Position numbers and translations under genes: made by a program
From: Streptomyces bobili
GTDB taxonomy: Bacteria; Actinomycetota; Actinomycetes; Streptomycetales; Streptomycetaceae
NCBI RefSeq assembly: GCF_002154575.1
Contig: NZ_MUBA01000264.1
Location: forward strand, 1-33,871
Length of the DNA: 33,871 nucleotides
Reading direction: 5' to 3'
The notes under the pieces: generated by a model
Told to the model about the DNA's origin: nothing
Databases searched by the model: none
Seen by the model: the letters and a program-made list of their open reading frames with translations, nothing else
Shown: piece by piece, positions 6,744 through 14,779 of the stretch
Numbering within the stretch: position 1 is the stretch's first letter
Layout of the letters: each line of letters starts with the position of its first letter

Positions 6744-8024
6744 ATGCCCCCCTTGTCCCCGTTCGACCTCCCCGAGGGCGACCCCTTCGGCCCGCACAAC
6801 CTCCCGTACGGCGTCTTCTCGCTCCCCAGCCCCGACGCCGACCCTCACGCGGAGTCCGAGACCGGGTCCGAGACCAGCCACAACTCCGCCGCCGGGCAGC
6901 GGACCGTCGGTGTCCGGCTCGGCGACCATGTGCTGGACGCCGCCGCGGCAGCCCGTGCCCTCGGCTCCCCGCACGCCGACCTGCTCGGCCGCCCGACCCT
7001 CAACCCGCTCCTGGCGGCGGGCAGTACGACCTGGTCCGAGGTGCGCCGCGCCCTCACCGACTGGATCACGGACCCCTCCCTCCGGGAGACGCTGCTCCCC
7101 TTCCTGCACCCCCTTTCCTCGGTGACCCTGCACCTCCCCTTCGAGGTGGCCGACTACGTCGACTTCTACGCCTCCGAGCACCACGCCCGGAACGCGGGCG
7201 CCATCTTCCGTCCGGACGCCGCGGACACCCTCCTGCCGAACTGGAAGCACCTGCCGATCGGCTACCACGGTCGCGCCGGCACGGTCGTGGTCTCCGGCAC
7301 GGACGTGGTCCGCCCCTCGGGCCAGCGCAAGGCGCCCACCGATCCGGCCCCCGTCTTCGGCCCGTCCCAGCGGCTGGACATCGAGGCCGAGGTCGGTTTC
7401 GTGGTGGGCACGCCGTCCCGGCAGGGACACCCGGTCCCGCTGACCGGCTTCCGCGAGCACGTCTTCGGCCTGTGCCTCCTCAACGACTGGTCGGCCCGCG
7501 ACATCCAGGCCTGGGAGTACGTCCCCCTCGGCCCCTTCCTCGGCAAGTCCTTCGCCACATCGGTGTCGGCGTGGATCACCCCGCTGGAGGCGCTGGAGGA
7601 CGCGCGGCTCTCACCCCCCGAGCGCACCCATCCCCTGCTGCCCTACCTCGACGACTCCACCACCGAGCCCGCCGGCTACGACCTGCGCATCTCTGTCGCC
7701 ATCAACGGCCACGTCGTCTCCGAACCCCCCTTCTCCACCATGTACTGGACGGCCGCCCAGCAACTGGCCCACCTGACGGTCAACGGCGCCTCCCTGCGCA
7801 CCGGCGACCTCTACGGCTCGGGCACCGTGAGCGGCCCGTCCGACAACCAGCGCGGCTCCCTCCTGGAGCTGAGCTGGAACGGCCGCGACCCCCTGGAACT
7901 CCCCGACGGCAAGCGGACCTACCTGGAGGACGGGGACGTGGTGACCCTGTCCGCCTGGGCGCCGGGTCCGGGCGGACTGCGCGTCGGTCTGGGCGAGGTG
8001 AGCGGGCGGGTTCTCGCGGGCTGA
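6744..8024 (+). CDS. fahA: fumarylacetoacetase
   Basis: This is a 426-residue enzyme expected to hydrolyse fumarylacetoacetate to fumarate and acetoacetate, the last step of tyrosine/homogentisate breakdown. Active-site signatures known from mammalian FAH are present. They are D140 in D-F-Y-A-S-E-H-H (metal ligand, with the nearby general-base His), E214 and E216 in D-I-E-A-E-V, D248 in N-D-W-S-A-R-D, and the highly conserved W-E-Y-V-P-L-G-P-F-L-G-K-S-F. The ATG at 6744 gives the usual family N-terminus and has GAGG nine bases upstream. A GTG at 6729 with GGAG upstream would add five residues. A short variable insert (about 29-50) is rich in Asp, Glu and Ser. The gene stands alone, without other homogentisate-pathway genes, and a hairpin follows its stop. 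Confidence 0.95.
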   Translation: MPPLSPFDLPEGDPFGPHNLPYGVFSLPSPDADPHAESETGSETSHNSAAGQRTVGVRLGDHVLDAAAAARALGSPHADLLGRPTLNPLLAAGSTTWSEVRRALTDWITDPSLRETLLPFLHPLSSVTLHLPFEVADYVDFYASEHHARNAGAIFRPDAADTLLPNWKHLPIGYHGRAGTVVVSGTDVVRPSGQRKAPTDPAPVFGPSQRLDIEAEVGFVVGTPSRQGHPVPLTGFREHVFGLCLLNDWSARDIQAWEYVPLGPFLGKSFATSVSAWITPLEALEDARLSPPERTHPLLPYLDDSTTEPAGYDLRISVAINGHVVSEPPFSTMYWTAAQQLAHLTVNGASLRTGDLYGSGTVSGPSDNQRGSLLELSWNGRDPLELPDGKRTYLEDGDVVTLSAWAPGPGGLRVGLGEVSGRVLAG

Positions 8025-8050
8025 CTACGGCGGCCCGCGCCGTCATACTG

Positions 8051-8083
8051 GCGGCGGGAACGGTCCCGTACCGGGCCCGCCGC
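8051..8083 (+). terminator. hairpin terminator after fumarylacetoacetase
   Basis: The stem GCGGCGGG/CCCGCCGC (8 bp) continues across a 2x2 internal loop into CGGT/ACCG, closed by the loop CCCGT. It starts 27 bp after the stop codon. There is no T-tract, as is usual in this group. Confidence 0.65.
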
Positions 8084-8170
8084 ACGCACCTTCCCGGAGC
8101 ACGGCCCCCGGCCGTCGCTCCGACCCGTTCTCCCCCCGTCCTTTCCGACCAGGATCCGGAGCCCGTGGCA

Positions 8171-9109
8171 ATGACCCTCTGCCTGCTCCTGCTGAGCGTG
8201 GTCGCTCTGACCGCCGCCGTGCCGGTCCCGCGTGCCCTGACCCGGGCCGAGTGGCCCGAGCGGGAGCCGGTGGTCGCCCTGTGGGTGTGGCAGTGCCTGG
8301 TCGCCACGGTGCTGCTGTGCTGTCTGACCGCGCTGGTCCTGGGAGCCGCCGCCGTCTTCCACACCGTCCGCAGCCAGGTCTTCGCCCCCGCCCCACCGGC
8401 CGTGACGGAGGCCTACGACCTGTCCACCGCCCCGCTGTGGGCGACGGCCCTCACGCTGCTGCTGGCCTGCGGAGCCGCCTGGACCACCGCCATGCTCGCC
8501 CGCGAACTGGTCGAGACCCGCAGGCGCCGCGGCCGGACCCGCGCCCACCTGCGCGAACGCGCCCCCGACCTGCCGGCGGGACTGCCCTCCGCCCGGGGTC
8601 CGCTGCTCGTGCTCGAGGACGAGTACCCGGATGCCTGGTGGATGCCCGGCAACCCGCCCCAGCTGATCGTGACCACCGGTGCCCTGCACCGCCTCACCTC
8701 CCGTCAGATGGACGCGGTCCTCACCCATGAACGGGGGCACGCCCGCGCCCACCACGACTGGCTGATGCATCTGTCGACGGCCCTGGCGACCGGCTTCCCG
8801 CGCATCCCCCTGTTCACCCACTTCTGCGACCAGACGCACCGACTGGTCGAACTCTCCGCCGACGACACGGCGTCCCGCCACTGCGGTCACCTCACGACGG
8901 CCCTGGCGCTGATCGAGCTGAACCAGCACCGAGGCGTCCTGTCCTGCGCGTCCTCCCACCGCCTCCTGGGCGAACGCGTGGACCGCCTCCTCCAGCCGCC
9001 CCCACGGCTCCTGCGCCGGCACCGGGCCCTGACGACGACCGTGGCCGCGCTGGTCCCCCTGCTCCCGCTGCTGATCACCTTCGCCCCGGGCCTGACCGCA
9101 CTGGCCTGA
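8171..9109 (+). CDS. M56/BlaR1-like membrane zinc metallopeptidase
   Basis: This is a 312-residue membrane protein. Hydrophobic segments lie at about 1-17, 33-60 and 87-115 and near the C-terminus (about 282-308). A cytoplasmic peptidase domain carries the zinc motif H-E-R-G-H (H186, E187, H190) and the third ligand E227 in E-L-S-A-D-D. This layout matches the small M56/M48-like peptidases that often sit beside a BlaI/MecI repressor in actinobacteria and cleave it in response to envelope signals. No blaI-like gene is visible on either side here, so its target is unknown. The ATG at 8171 has GGAG nine bases upstream; a GTG at 8165 is an alternative. The end of the gene lies within a 14-bp tandem repeat. 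Confidence 0.85.
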   Translation: MTLCLLLLSVVALTAAVPVPRALTRAEWPEREPVVALWVWQCLVATVLLCCLTALVLGAAAVFHTVRSQVFAPAPPAVTEAYDLSTAPLWATALTLLLACGAAWTTAMLARELVETRRRRGRTRAHLRERAPDLPAGLPSARGPLLVLEDEYPDAWWMPGNPPQLIVTTGALHRLTSRQMDAVLTHERGHARAHHDWLMHLSTALATGFPRIPLFTHFCDQTHRLVELSADDTASRHCGHLTTALALIELNQHRGVLSCASSHRLLGERVDRLLQPPPRLLRRHRALTTTVAALVPLLPLLITFAPGLTALA

Positions 9110-9144
9110 CCGCACCGACCTGACCCCACCGACCTGAGCGCCGA
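9091..9144. repeat. 14-bp tandem repeat across the end of the M56 peptidase gene
   Basis: The units CCTGACCGCACTGG, CCTGACCGCACCGA and CCTGACCCCACCGA (9091, 9105, 9119) are followed by a degenerate fourth copy. The stop codon (9107-9109) lies in the second unit. The repeat fills much of the gap to the convergent recQ gene. Confidence 0.7.
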
Positions 9145-9179
9145 CCGGGAGCTGGGCGCGGCGCCGACCATCGGTCCCC

Positions 9180-11249
9180 CTACATCCAGTCCTCCGGTTC
9201 CGGCTCCGCGTCCATCTCGGGCCAGTAGTCGTCGGACCCGGTGTCCACGGAGGGCGCGCCCTTCGCGGCAGGCACGGACCCGGTGACCGTCCCCGGCCCC
9301 GTCCCCGCCTCCGCCCCGGAAGCGGGAGCGGGTGCGGGAGCGGCCGTGTCCGGGGCCTCGCCCAGCGACGCCAGGACGCCGATCACGCCCTCCCCGTACG
9401 TCGCCAGCTTCTTCTCGCCGACTCCGCTGATACCGCCCAGTTGCCGCACGGACGTGGGCCACTCCGTTGCGATCTCCCGCAGCGTGGCGTCGTGGAAGAT
9501 GACGTACGCCGGAACGCCCTGCTCCCGTGCCTGTTCGGCGCGCCAGGCCCGCAGGGCCTCGAAGGCGGGGAGCAGCGCCTCGGGCAGTTCGACCGCGGCG
9601 GCCTTCGCCCTGCCCTTGCCGGAGGAGGAGCCCGACGTCTTCGCCGTCACCGGCTTCTTCGGCTCCTTGCGCAGCGGCACCTCCCGCTCGCGCCGCAGCA
9701 CCTCTCCGCTGGAGTCCGTCAGCACCAGCGTGCCGTAGTCCCCCTCGACCGCGAGCAGCCCCTGTGCGAGCAACTGGCGGACGACTCCGCGCCATTCGCC
9801 CTCGGACAGGTCGTCGCCGATGCCGAAGACCGACAGCTGGTCGTGGTCGAACTGGATCACCTTGGCCGAGCGCTTGCCCATGAGGATGTCGACGATCTGC
9901 ACCGCGCCGAACTTCTGGCCGCGCTCCCGCTGCAGCCGCACCACCGTCGACAGCACCTTCTGCGCCGCGACCGTGCCGTCCCAGGTCTCCGGGGTCGCGA
10001 GACAGGTGTCGCAGTTGCCGCAGCCCTTCGGGTCCGGTTCCTGGCCGAAGTAGGCCAGGAGCTGCCCGCGGCGGCACCGGACCGTCTCGCACAGCGCCAG
10101 CATCGACTCGAGGTGGGAGGCGGCCCGGCGGCGGAACGCCTCGTCGCCCTCGCTCGACTGGATCATCTTGCGCTGCTGTATGACGTCGTTCAGGCCGTAG
10201 GCCATCCAGGCCGTGGAGGGCAGTCCGTCACGGCCTGCACGGCCCGTCTCCTGGTAGTAGCCCTCGATCGACTTGGGCAGGTCGAGGTGGGCGACGAACC
10301 GCACGTCCGGCTTGTCGATGCCCATGCCGAAGGCAATGGTCGCGACCACGACCAGGCCCTCCTCGCGCAGGAAACGTGACTGGTGTGCCGCGCGGGTGCC
10401 CGAGTCCAGGCCCGCGTGGTAGGGCACTGCCTCGATGCCGTTGCGCGAGAGGAACTCGGCGGTCTTGTCCACGGAGTTGCGCGAGAGGCAGTAGACGATG
10501 CCCGCGTCACCCGCGTGCTCTTCGCGCAGGAAGCTCAGCAGCTGCTTCTTGGGGTCGGCCTTCGGCACGATCCGGTACTGGATGTTGGGCCGGTCGAAGC
10601 TCGCCACGAAGTGCCGGGCCGTCGGCATACGCAGCCGCTGCGTGATCTCCTGGTGCGTCGCGTGGGTGGCCGTGGCCGTGAGCGCGATGCGCGGGACGTC
10701 GGGCCAGCGCTCGCCCAGCAGGGAGAGAGCGAGATAGTCGGGGCGGAAGTCGTGCCCCCACTGGGAGACGCAGTGGGCCTCGTCGATGGCGAAGACGGCG
10801 ATCTTGCCGCGCGACAGCAGGTTCAGTGTGCTGTCCAGGCGCAGCCGCTCCGGCGCCAGGTAGAGCAGGTCCAGCTCGCCGGCGAGGAACTCGGCCTCGA
10901 CCGTGCGCCGCTCGTCGAAGTCCTGCGTGGAGTTCATGAACCCGGCGCGCACGCCCAGCGCCCGCAGCGCGTCCACCTGGTCCTGCATCAGCGCGATCAG
11001 CGGCGAGACGACGACGCCTGTGCCTGGTCTGACGAGGGAGGGGATCTGGTAGCAGAGCGACTTGCCGCCGCCGGTCGGCATGAGGACGACCGCGTCCCCG
11101 CCGGCCACGACATGCTCGATGACCTCGCCCTGCTCACCTCGGAAGGCCTCGTACCCGAAGACCCGGTGGAGCGTGGCCAGCGCCTCGCTGTCCGTGCCCG
11201 GCATCTCGGTGGTTGCTGGCATCTCCCTGATCCCGCCCGTCCCTCGCAT
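9180..11249 (-). CDS. recQ: ATP-dependent DNA helicase RecQ
   Basis: This is a 689-residue 3'-5' DNA helicase for recombination and repair. It has the Walker A motif (L-M-P-T-G-G-G-K-S, about residues 57-64), the Walker B DEAH box in [17 protein letters not shown], motif VI ([12 protein letters not shown]), the RecQ zinc cysteines (C-R-R-G ... C-G-N-C-D-T-C) with a winged helix, and an HRDC domain. It ends in an Ala/Pro-rich linker and an acidic tail (E-P-E-P-E-D-W-M). The start is uncertain. The ATG at 11249 lies about 34 bases after the inferred transcription start; the ATG at 11222 is also possible. A GTG at 11312 lies inside the promoter motif and is unlikely. It is a single gene between two hairpin- or repeat-bounded units. 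Confidence 0.95.
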   Translation of the reverse strand: MRGTGGIREMPATTEMPGTDSEALATLHRVFGYEAFRGEQGEVIEHVVAGGDAVVLMPTGGGKSLCYQIPSLVRPGTGVVVSPLIALMQDQVDALRALGVRAGFMNSTQDFDERRTVEAEFLAGELDLLYLAPERLRLDSTLNLLSRGKIAVFAIDEAHCVSQWGHDFRPDYLALSLLGERWPDVPRIALTATATHATHQEITQRLRMPTARHFVASFDRPNIQYRIVPKADPKKQLLSFLREEHAGDAGIVYCLSRNSVDKTAEFLSRNGIEAVPYHAGLDSGTRAAHQSRFLREEGLVVVATIAFGMGIDKPDVRFVAHLDLPKSIEGYYQETGRAGRDGLPSTAWMAYGLNDVIQQRKMIQSSEGDEAFRRRAASHLESMLALCETVRCRRGQLLAYFGQEPDPKGCGNCDTCLATPETWDGTVAAQKVLSTVVRLQRERGQKFGAVQIVDILMGKRSAKVIQFDHDQLSVFGIGDDLSEGEWRGVVRQLLAQGLLAVEGDYGTLVLTDSSGEVLRREREVPLRKEPKKPVTAKTSGSSSGKGRAKAAAVELPEALLPAFEALRAWRAEQAREQGVPAYVIFHDATLREIATEWPTSVRQLGGISGVGEKKLATYGEGVIGVLASLGEAPDTAAPAPAPASGAEAGTGPGTVTGSVPAAKGAPSVDTGSDDYWPEMDAEPEPEDWM

Positions 11250-11289
11250 CGTCCCGTCCCCCGTACGTCGTCCCTCGACCACTGCGTCC

Positions 11290-11311
11290 ACGATAGGGGT
11301 CCGGACTGACA
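11290..11311 (-). promoter_or_regulatory. PafBC-type (RecA-independent DNA damage) promoter of recQ
   Basis: On the minus strand TGTCAGTC (11311-11304), eight bases, then TATCGT (11295-11290). This fits the actinobacterial motif TGTCRgtg-N8-TAnnnT in every invariant position and differs only at the last, weakly conserved base of the first block. Transcription would start near 11283, ahead of the ATG at 11249. Confidence 0.6.
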
Positions 11312-11320
11312 CCGCCGGAG

Positions 11321-11329
11321 TTATCCACA
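11321..11329 (+). other. DnaA-box-like nonamer upstream of recQ
   Basis: TTATCCACA is a perfect DnaA-box sequence, ten bases upstream of the recQ promoter motif. A single box is not an origin; a regulatory role is possible. Confidence 0.4.
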
Positions 11330-11466
11330 GGCTCGGGGTGATCGGTCAGCCACAAGAACAGCACGTTCGTACAAGTGACCGAACGATGAACGCCCCCGCA
11401 CCCGCCGACCGGAGCCACCCGCCAGACACGCCGAACACCGCTCGCGCCGGCCCCACCGGACGCAGC

Positions 11467-11509
11467 CGACGGGCCCCGGTCCCCCTCTGCGGGGAACCGG
11501 GGCCCGTCG
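11467..11509 (-). terminator. nuo operon terminator
   Basis: A perfect 14-bp stem (CGACGGGCCCCGGT at 11467-11480 with its complement at 11496-11509) is extended by CCCC/GGGG after a bulge. It lies 47 bp after the nuoN stop. There is no T-tract, as usual in Streptomyces. Confidence 0.85.
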
Positions 11510-11556
11510 CACAATCCGCGCAGGTCACAGCAGGCCAGCGCGCGCGTCGGCGCAGG

Positions 11557-13206
11557 TCAGCGCACGAATACCCCCGCCTGGCTCGCCAGGTCCAGGAAGT
11601 ACTGCGGTGCCACGCCGAGCACCAGGGTGACCGCGACGCCCACGCCGATCGTCGTCATCGTCAGGGGCGACGGGACGGCGACGGTGGGGCCCTCGGGCCG
11701 CGGCTCGCTGAAGAACATCAGGACGATGACGCGGATGTAGAAGAAGGCGGCGATCGCCGACGAGATCACACCGACCACGACCAGCGGCGCCGCACCGCCC
11801 TCAGCCGCCGCCTTGAACACGGCGAACTTCCCGGCGAACCCGGAGGTCAGCGGGATGCCGGCGAAGGCCAGCAGGAACACCGCGAACACGGCCGCCACCA
11901 GCGGCGACCGGCGGCCCAGCCCGGCCCACTTGGACAGGTGCGTCGCCTCCCCGCCGGCGTCCCGCACCAGCGTCACCACCGCGAACGCGCCGATCGTCAC
12001 GAACGAGTACGCCGCCAGGTAGAAGAGGACGGACGAGACACCGTCCGGCGTGGTCGCGATGACACCCGCGAGGATGAATCCCGCGTGCGCGATCGACGAG
12101 TACGCCAGCAGCCGCTTGATGTCGGTCTGCGTGATCGCGACGATCGCGCCGCCCAGCATGGTGACGACCGCGACGCCCCACATGACCGGCCGCCAGTCCC
12201 AGCGCAGGCCCGGCAGCACGACGTACAGGATCCGCAGCAGGGCGCCGAAGGCGGCCACCTTGGTGGCGGCGGCCATGAAGCCGGTGACGGGGGTCGGCGC
12301 ACCCTGGTAGACGTCCGGCGTCCACATGTGGAACGGCACGGCGCCCACCTTGAACAGCAGCCCCATGACGATCATCGCCGCGCCGATGAGCAGCAGCACG
12401 TCGTTGCCCATGGTGTCCGCGAGGGCCGGGCTGACGTTGGTGACCGTGCCGTCGACGACCTGCGCGATCGTCGCGTACGACACCGAGCCGGCGTACCCGT
12501 AGAGCAGGGCGATGCCGAACAGGGTGAACGCCGAGGCGAAGGAGCCGAGCAGGAAGTACTTGACCGCGGCCTCCTGCGAGAGGAGCCGCTTGCGGCGGGC
12601 CAGCGCGCACAGCAGGTACAGCGGCAGCGAGAAGACTTCCAGGGCGATGAAGAGGGTCAGCAGGTCGTTGGCCGCCGGGAAGACCAGCATGCCCGCGACG
12701 GCGAACAGCAGCAGCGGGAAGACCTCGGTGGTGGTGAAACCCGCCTTGACCGCGGCCTTCTCGCTGTCGCTGCCCGGCACGGAGGCTGCCTGGGCGGCGA
12801 AGGAGTCGACGCGGCTGCCGTGCGCCTCCGGGTCGAGCCGCCGTTCGGCGAAGGTGAACAGGCCGACCAGCGCGGACAGCAGGATCGTGCCCTGGAGGAA
12901 CAGGGCCGGTCCGTCGACCGCGATCGCGCCCATCGCCGCGATGTGCGCCTTGGTGGTGCCGTACCCGTCCGCCGCCAGCGCCACCACCGCGGCGAAGGCG
13001 GCGACCAACGCGACGACGGAGAGGAAGAGTTGGGCGTAGTAGCGGGATCTGCGCGGCACGAACGCCTCGACCAGGATCCCGACGACGGCCGCGCCCACGA
13101 CGATCAGGGTGGGCGCCAGCTGCGCGTATTCGATCTTCGGCGCGCCGATCTTCGAGATCGGGTCGGCCGCGGTTGTCCACAGGCTGTGGACGACTGCTGT
13201 ACTCAC
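11557..13206 (-). CDS. nuoN: NADH-quinone oxidoreductase subunit N
   Basis: This is a 549-residue antiporter-like proton-pumping subunit of the complex I membrane arm, with about 14 membrane helices. Family landmarks are the glutamate-bearing segment A-L-E-V-F-S-L-P-L-Y-L-L, the lysine segment L-L-F-K-V-G-A-V-P-F-H-M-W-T-P-D-V-Y-Q-G, and Q-T-D-I-K-R-L-L-A-Y-S-S-I-A-H-A-G. It is somewhat longer than E. coli NuoN (485). The GTG at 13206 overlaps the nuoM stop by four bases (GTGA). It is the last gene of the operon and is followed by the hairpin. A pair of inverted DnaA-box-like nonamers lies in its first codons. Confidence 0.97.
   Translation of the reverse strand: MSTAVVHSLWTTAADPISKIGAPKIEYAQLAPTLIVVGAAVVGILVEAFVPRRSRYYAQLFLSVVALVAAFAAVVALAADGYGTTKAHIAAMGAIAVDGPALFLQGTILLSALVGLFTFAERRLDPEAHGSRVDSFAAQAASVPGSDSEKAAVKAGFTTTEVFPLLLFAVAGMLVFPAANDLLTLFIALEVFSLPLYLLCALARRKRLLSQEAAVKYFLLGSFASAFTLFGIALLYGYAGSVSYATIAQVVDGTVTNVSPALADTMGNDVLLLIGAAMIVMGLLFKVGAVPFHMWTPDVYQGAPTPVTGFMAAATKVAAFGALLRILYVVLPGLRWDWRPVMWGVAVVTMLGGAIVAITQTDIKRLLAYSSIAHAGFILAGVIATTPDGVSSVLFYLAAYSFVTIGAFAVVTLVRDAGGEATHLSKWAGLGRRSPLVAAVFAVFLLAFAGIPLTSGFAGKFAVFKAAAEGGAAPLVVVGVISSAIAAFFYIRVIVLMFFSEPRPEGPTVAVPSPLTMTTIGVGVAVTLVLGVAPQYFLDLASQAGVFVR
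13173..13193. other. two inverted DnaA-box-like nonamers inside nuoN
   Basis: TTGTCCACA (13173-13181) faces TGTGGACGA (13185-13193) across three bases, giving a 7-bp inverted repeat GTCCACA/TGTGGAC. The first is a perfect Streptomyces DnaA box and the second differs at one base. It lies near the nuoN start. Confidence 0.45.
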
Positions 13207-14774
13207 TTGGCCGCCTCCACCTCGGGCTGGGGGTCCTTCTTGTGTACGTCGGACAGCGTCTGCTTGACCGCCGGGTCGACGATGTCCGTGACCGGCTTCG
13301 GATAGACGCCCAGGAAGATCAGCACGACGATCAACGGGGCGACGACCAGCAGCTCACGCGCGCGGAGGTCCGGCATCGCGGCGACCTCGGGTTTCACGGG
13401 ACCGGTCATCGTCCTCTGGTAGAGGACGAGGGTGTAGAGAGCTGCGAGGACGATGCCGAACGTGGCGATGATGCCGATCACCGGATAGCGGGAGAAGGTC
13501 CCGGCCAGGACCAGGAACTCGCTCACGAACGGCGCCAGCCCCGGCAGCGACAGCGTCGCGAGACCGCCGATCAGGAAGGTGCCGGCGAGCACGGGTGCCA
13601 CCTTCTGCACACCGCCGTAGTCGGCGATGAGCCGCGAACCGCGCCGCGAGATCAGGAAGCCGGCGACCAGCATCAGGGCGGCTGTCGAGATGCCGTGGTT
13701 GACCATGTAGAGCGTCGCGCCGGACTGGCCCTGGCTGGTCATCGCGAAGATGCCCATGATGATGAAGCCGAAGTGCGAGATCGACGCGTAGGCCACCAGC
13801 CGCTTGATGTCGCGCTGGCCGACGGCGAGCAGCGCGCCGTAGATGATGCTGATCACGGCGAGGACGAGGATCGCGGGCGTCGCCCACTTGCTGGCCTCCG
13901 GGAAGAGCTGGAGGCAGAAGCGGAGCATCGCGAAGGTGCCGACCTTGTCGACGACGGCCGTGATGAGGACGGCGACGGGGGTGGTGGACTCCCCCATGGC
14001 GTTGGGTAGCCAGGTGTGGAGTGGCCACAGGGGCGCCTTCACGGCGAAGGCGAAGAAGAAGCCCAGGAACAGCCAGCGTTCGGTGTTCGTCGCCATGTCG
14101 AGCGAGCCGTTGGCGCGGGCCTCGGCGATCTCCGTCAGCGAGAAGTTCCCGGCGACGACGTACAGCCCGATCACCGCGGCCAGCATGATCAGTCCGCCGG
14201 CGAGGTTGTAGAGCAGGAACTTCACGGCCGCGTACGACCGTTGGGTGGCCGCCGTCTCCTCGCCGTGTTCGTGGGCCCGGTCCCCGAAGCCGCCGATGAG
14301 GAAGTACATCGGGATCAGCATGGCTTCGAAGAAGATGTAGAACAGGAAGACGTCGGTGGCCTCGAAGGAGATGATCACCATCGCCTCGACGGCGAGGATC
14401 AGGGCGAAGAAGCCCTGCGTCGGCCGCCACCTCTTGTTGCCCGTCTCCAGCGGGTCGGCATCGTGCCAGCCCGCGAGGATGATGAACGGGATCAGCAGCG
14501 CCGTGAGCGCGATGAGCGCCACCGCGATGCCGTCCACGCCGAGTTCGTACCGGACGCCGAACTCGGCGATCCAGGAGCGGGACTCGGTGAGCTGGTAGCG
14601 GTCGCCGTCCGGGTCGAAACGGACCAGGATCACGATCGCGAGGACGAGCGTGGCGAGGGAGAAGAACAGCGCCAGCGCTTTGGCGGCGTTGCGCCGCGCG
14701 GCCGGGACGGCGGCCGTGGCGATCGCCCCGATCGCGGGGAGCGCCGCCGTCGCTGTCAGCAGAGGAAAGGACAT
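13203..14774 (-). CDS. nuoM: NADH-quinone oxidoreductase subunit M
   Basis: This is a 523-residue antiporter-like subunit of the complex I membrane arm. The key glutamate of the proton channel is E150 in F-Y-I-F-F-E-A-M-L-I-P-M (E144 in E. coli). The key lysine is K246 in F-A-F-A-V-K-A-P-L-W-P-L-H-T-W-L-P. R-D-I-K-R-L-V-A-Y-A-S-I-S-H-F-G is also present. It has about 14 membrane helices and normal length (E. coli 509). The ATG at 14774 has GAAAGG upstream, and the gene starts five bases after the nuoL stop. It is followed by nuoN with a four-base overlap. Confidence 0.97.
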   Translation of the reverse strand: MSFPLLTATAALPAIGAIATAAVPAARRNAAKALALFFSLATLVLAIVILVRFDPDGDRYQLTESRSWIAEFGVRYELGVDGIAVALIALTALLIPFIILAGWHDADPLETGNKRWRPTQGFFALILAVEAMVIISFEATDVFLFYIFFEAMLIPMYFLIGGFGDRAHEHGEETAATQRSYAAVKFLLYNLAGGLIMLAAVIGLYVVAGNFSLTEIAEARANGSLDMATNTERWLFLGFFFAFAVKAPLWPLHTWLPNAMGESTTPVAVLITAVVDKVGTFAMLRFCLQLFPEASKWATPAILVLAVISIIYGALLAVGQRDIKRLVAYASISHFGFIIMGIFAMTSQGQSGATLYMVNHGISTAALMLVAGFLISRRGSRLIADYGGVQKVAPVLAGTFLIGGLATLSLPGLAPFVSEFLVLAGTFSRYPVIGIIATFGIVLAALYTLVLYQRTMTGPVKPEVAAMPDLRARELLVVAPLIVVLIFLGVYPKPVTDIVDPAVKQTLSDVHKKDPQPEVEAAK

Positions 14775-14779
14775 CGGTA

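Larger units (their letters stand above)
11250..11556. other. intergenic region between nuoN and recQ
   Basis: This 307-bp region separates two minus-strand units. It contains the nuo operon terminator (11467-11509), a GTTCG...CGAAC inverted repeat (11365-11384), a DnaA-box-like nonamer (11321-11329) and the recQ promoter (11290-11311). I see no supportable small gene in it. Confidence 0.7.

Noticed and set aside
5792..9109. Continuous plus-strand frame from the aminotransferase into the M56 peptidase
   Set aside because: Only the last 312 codons look like a protein; the upstream part is antisense to the aminotransferase and out of frame with fumarylacetoacetase.
11356..11368. LexA/SOS-box-like GAAC...GTTC upstream of recQ
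   Set aside because: The half-sites are separated by five bases instead of the four of the usual GAAC-N4-GTTC box, and the site lies well upstream of the promoter motif.
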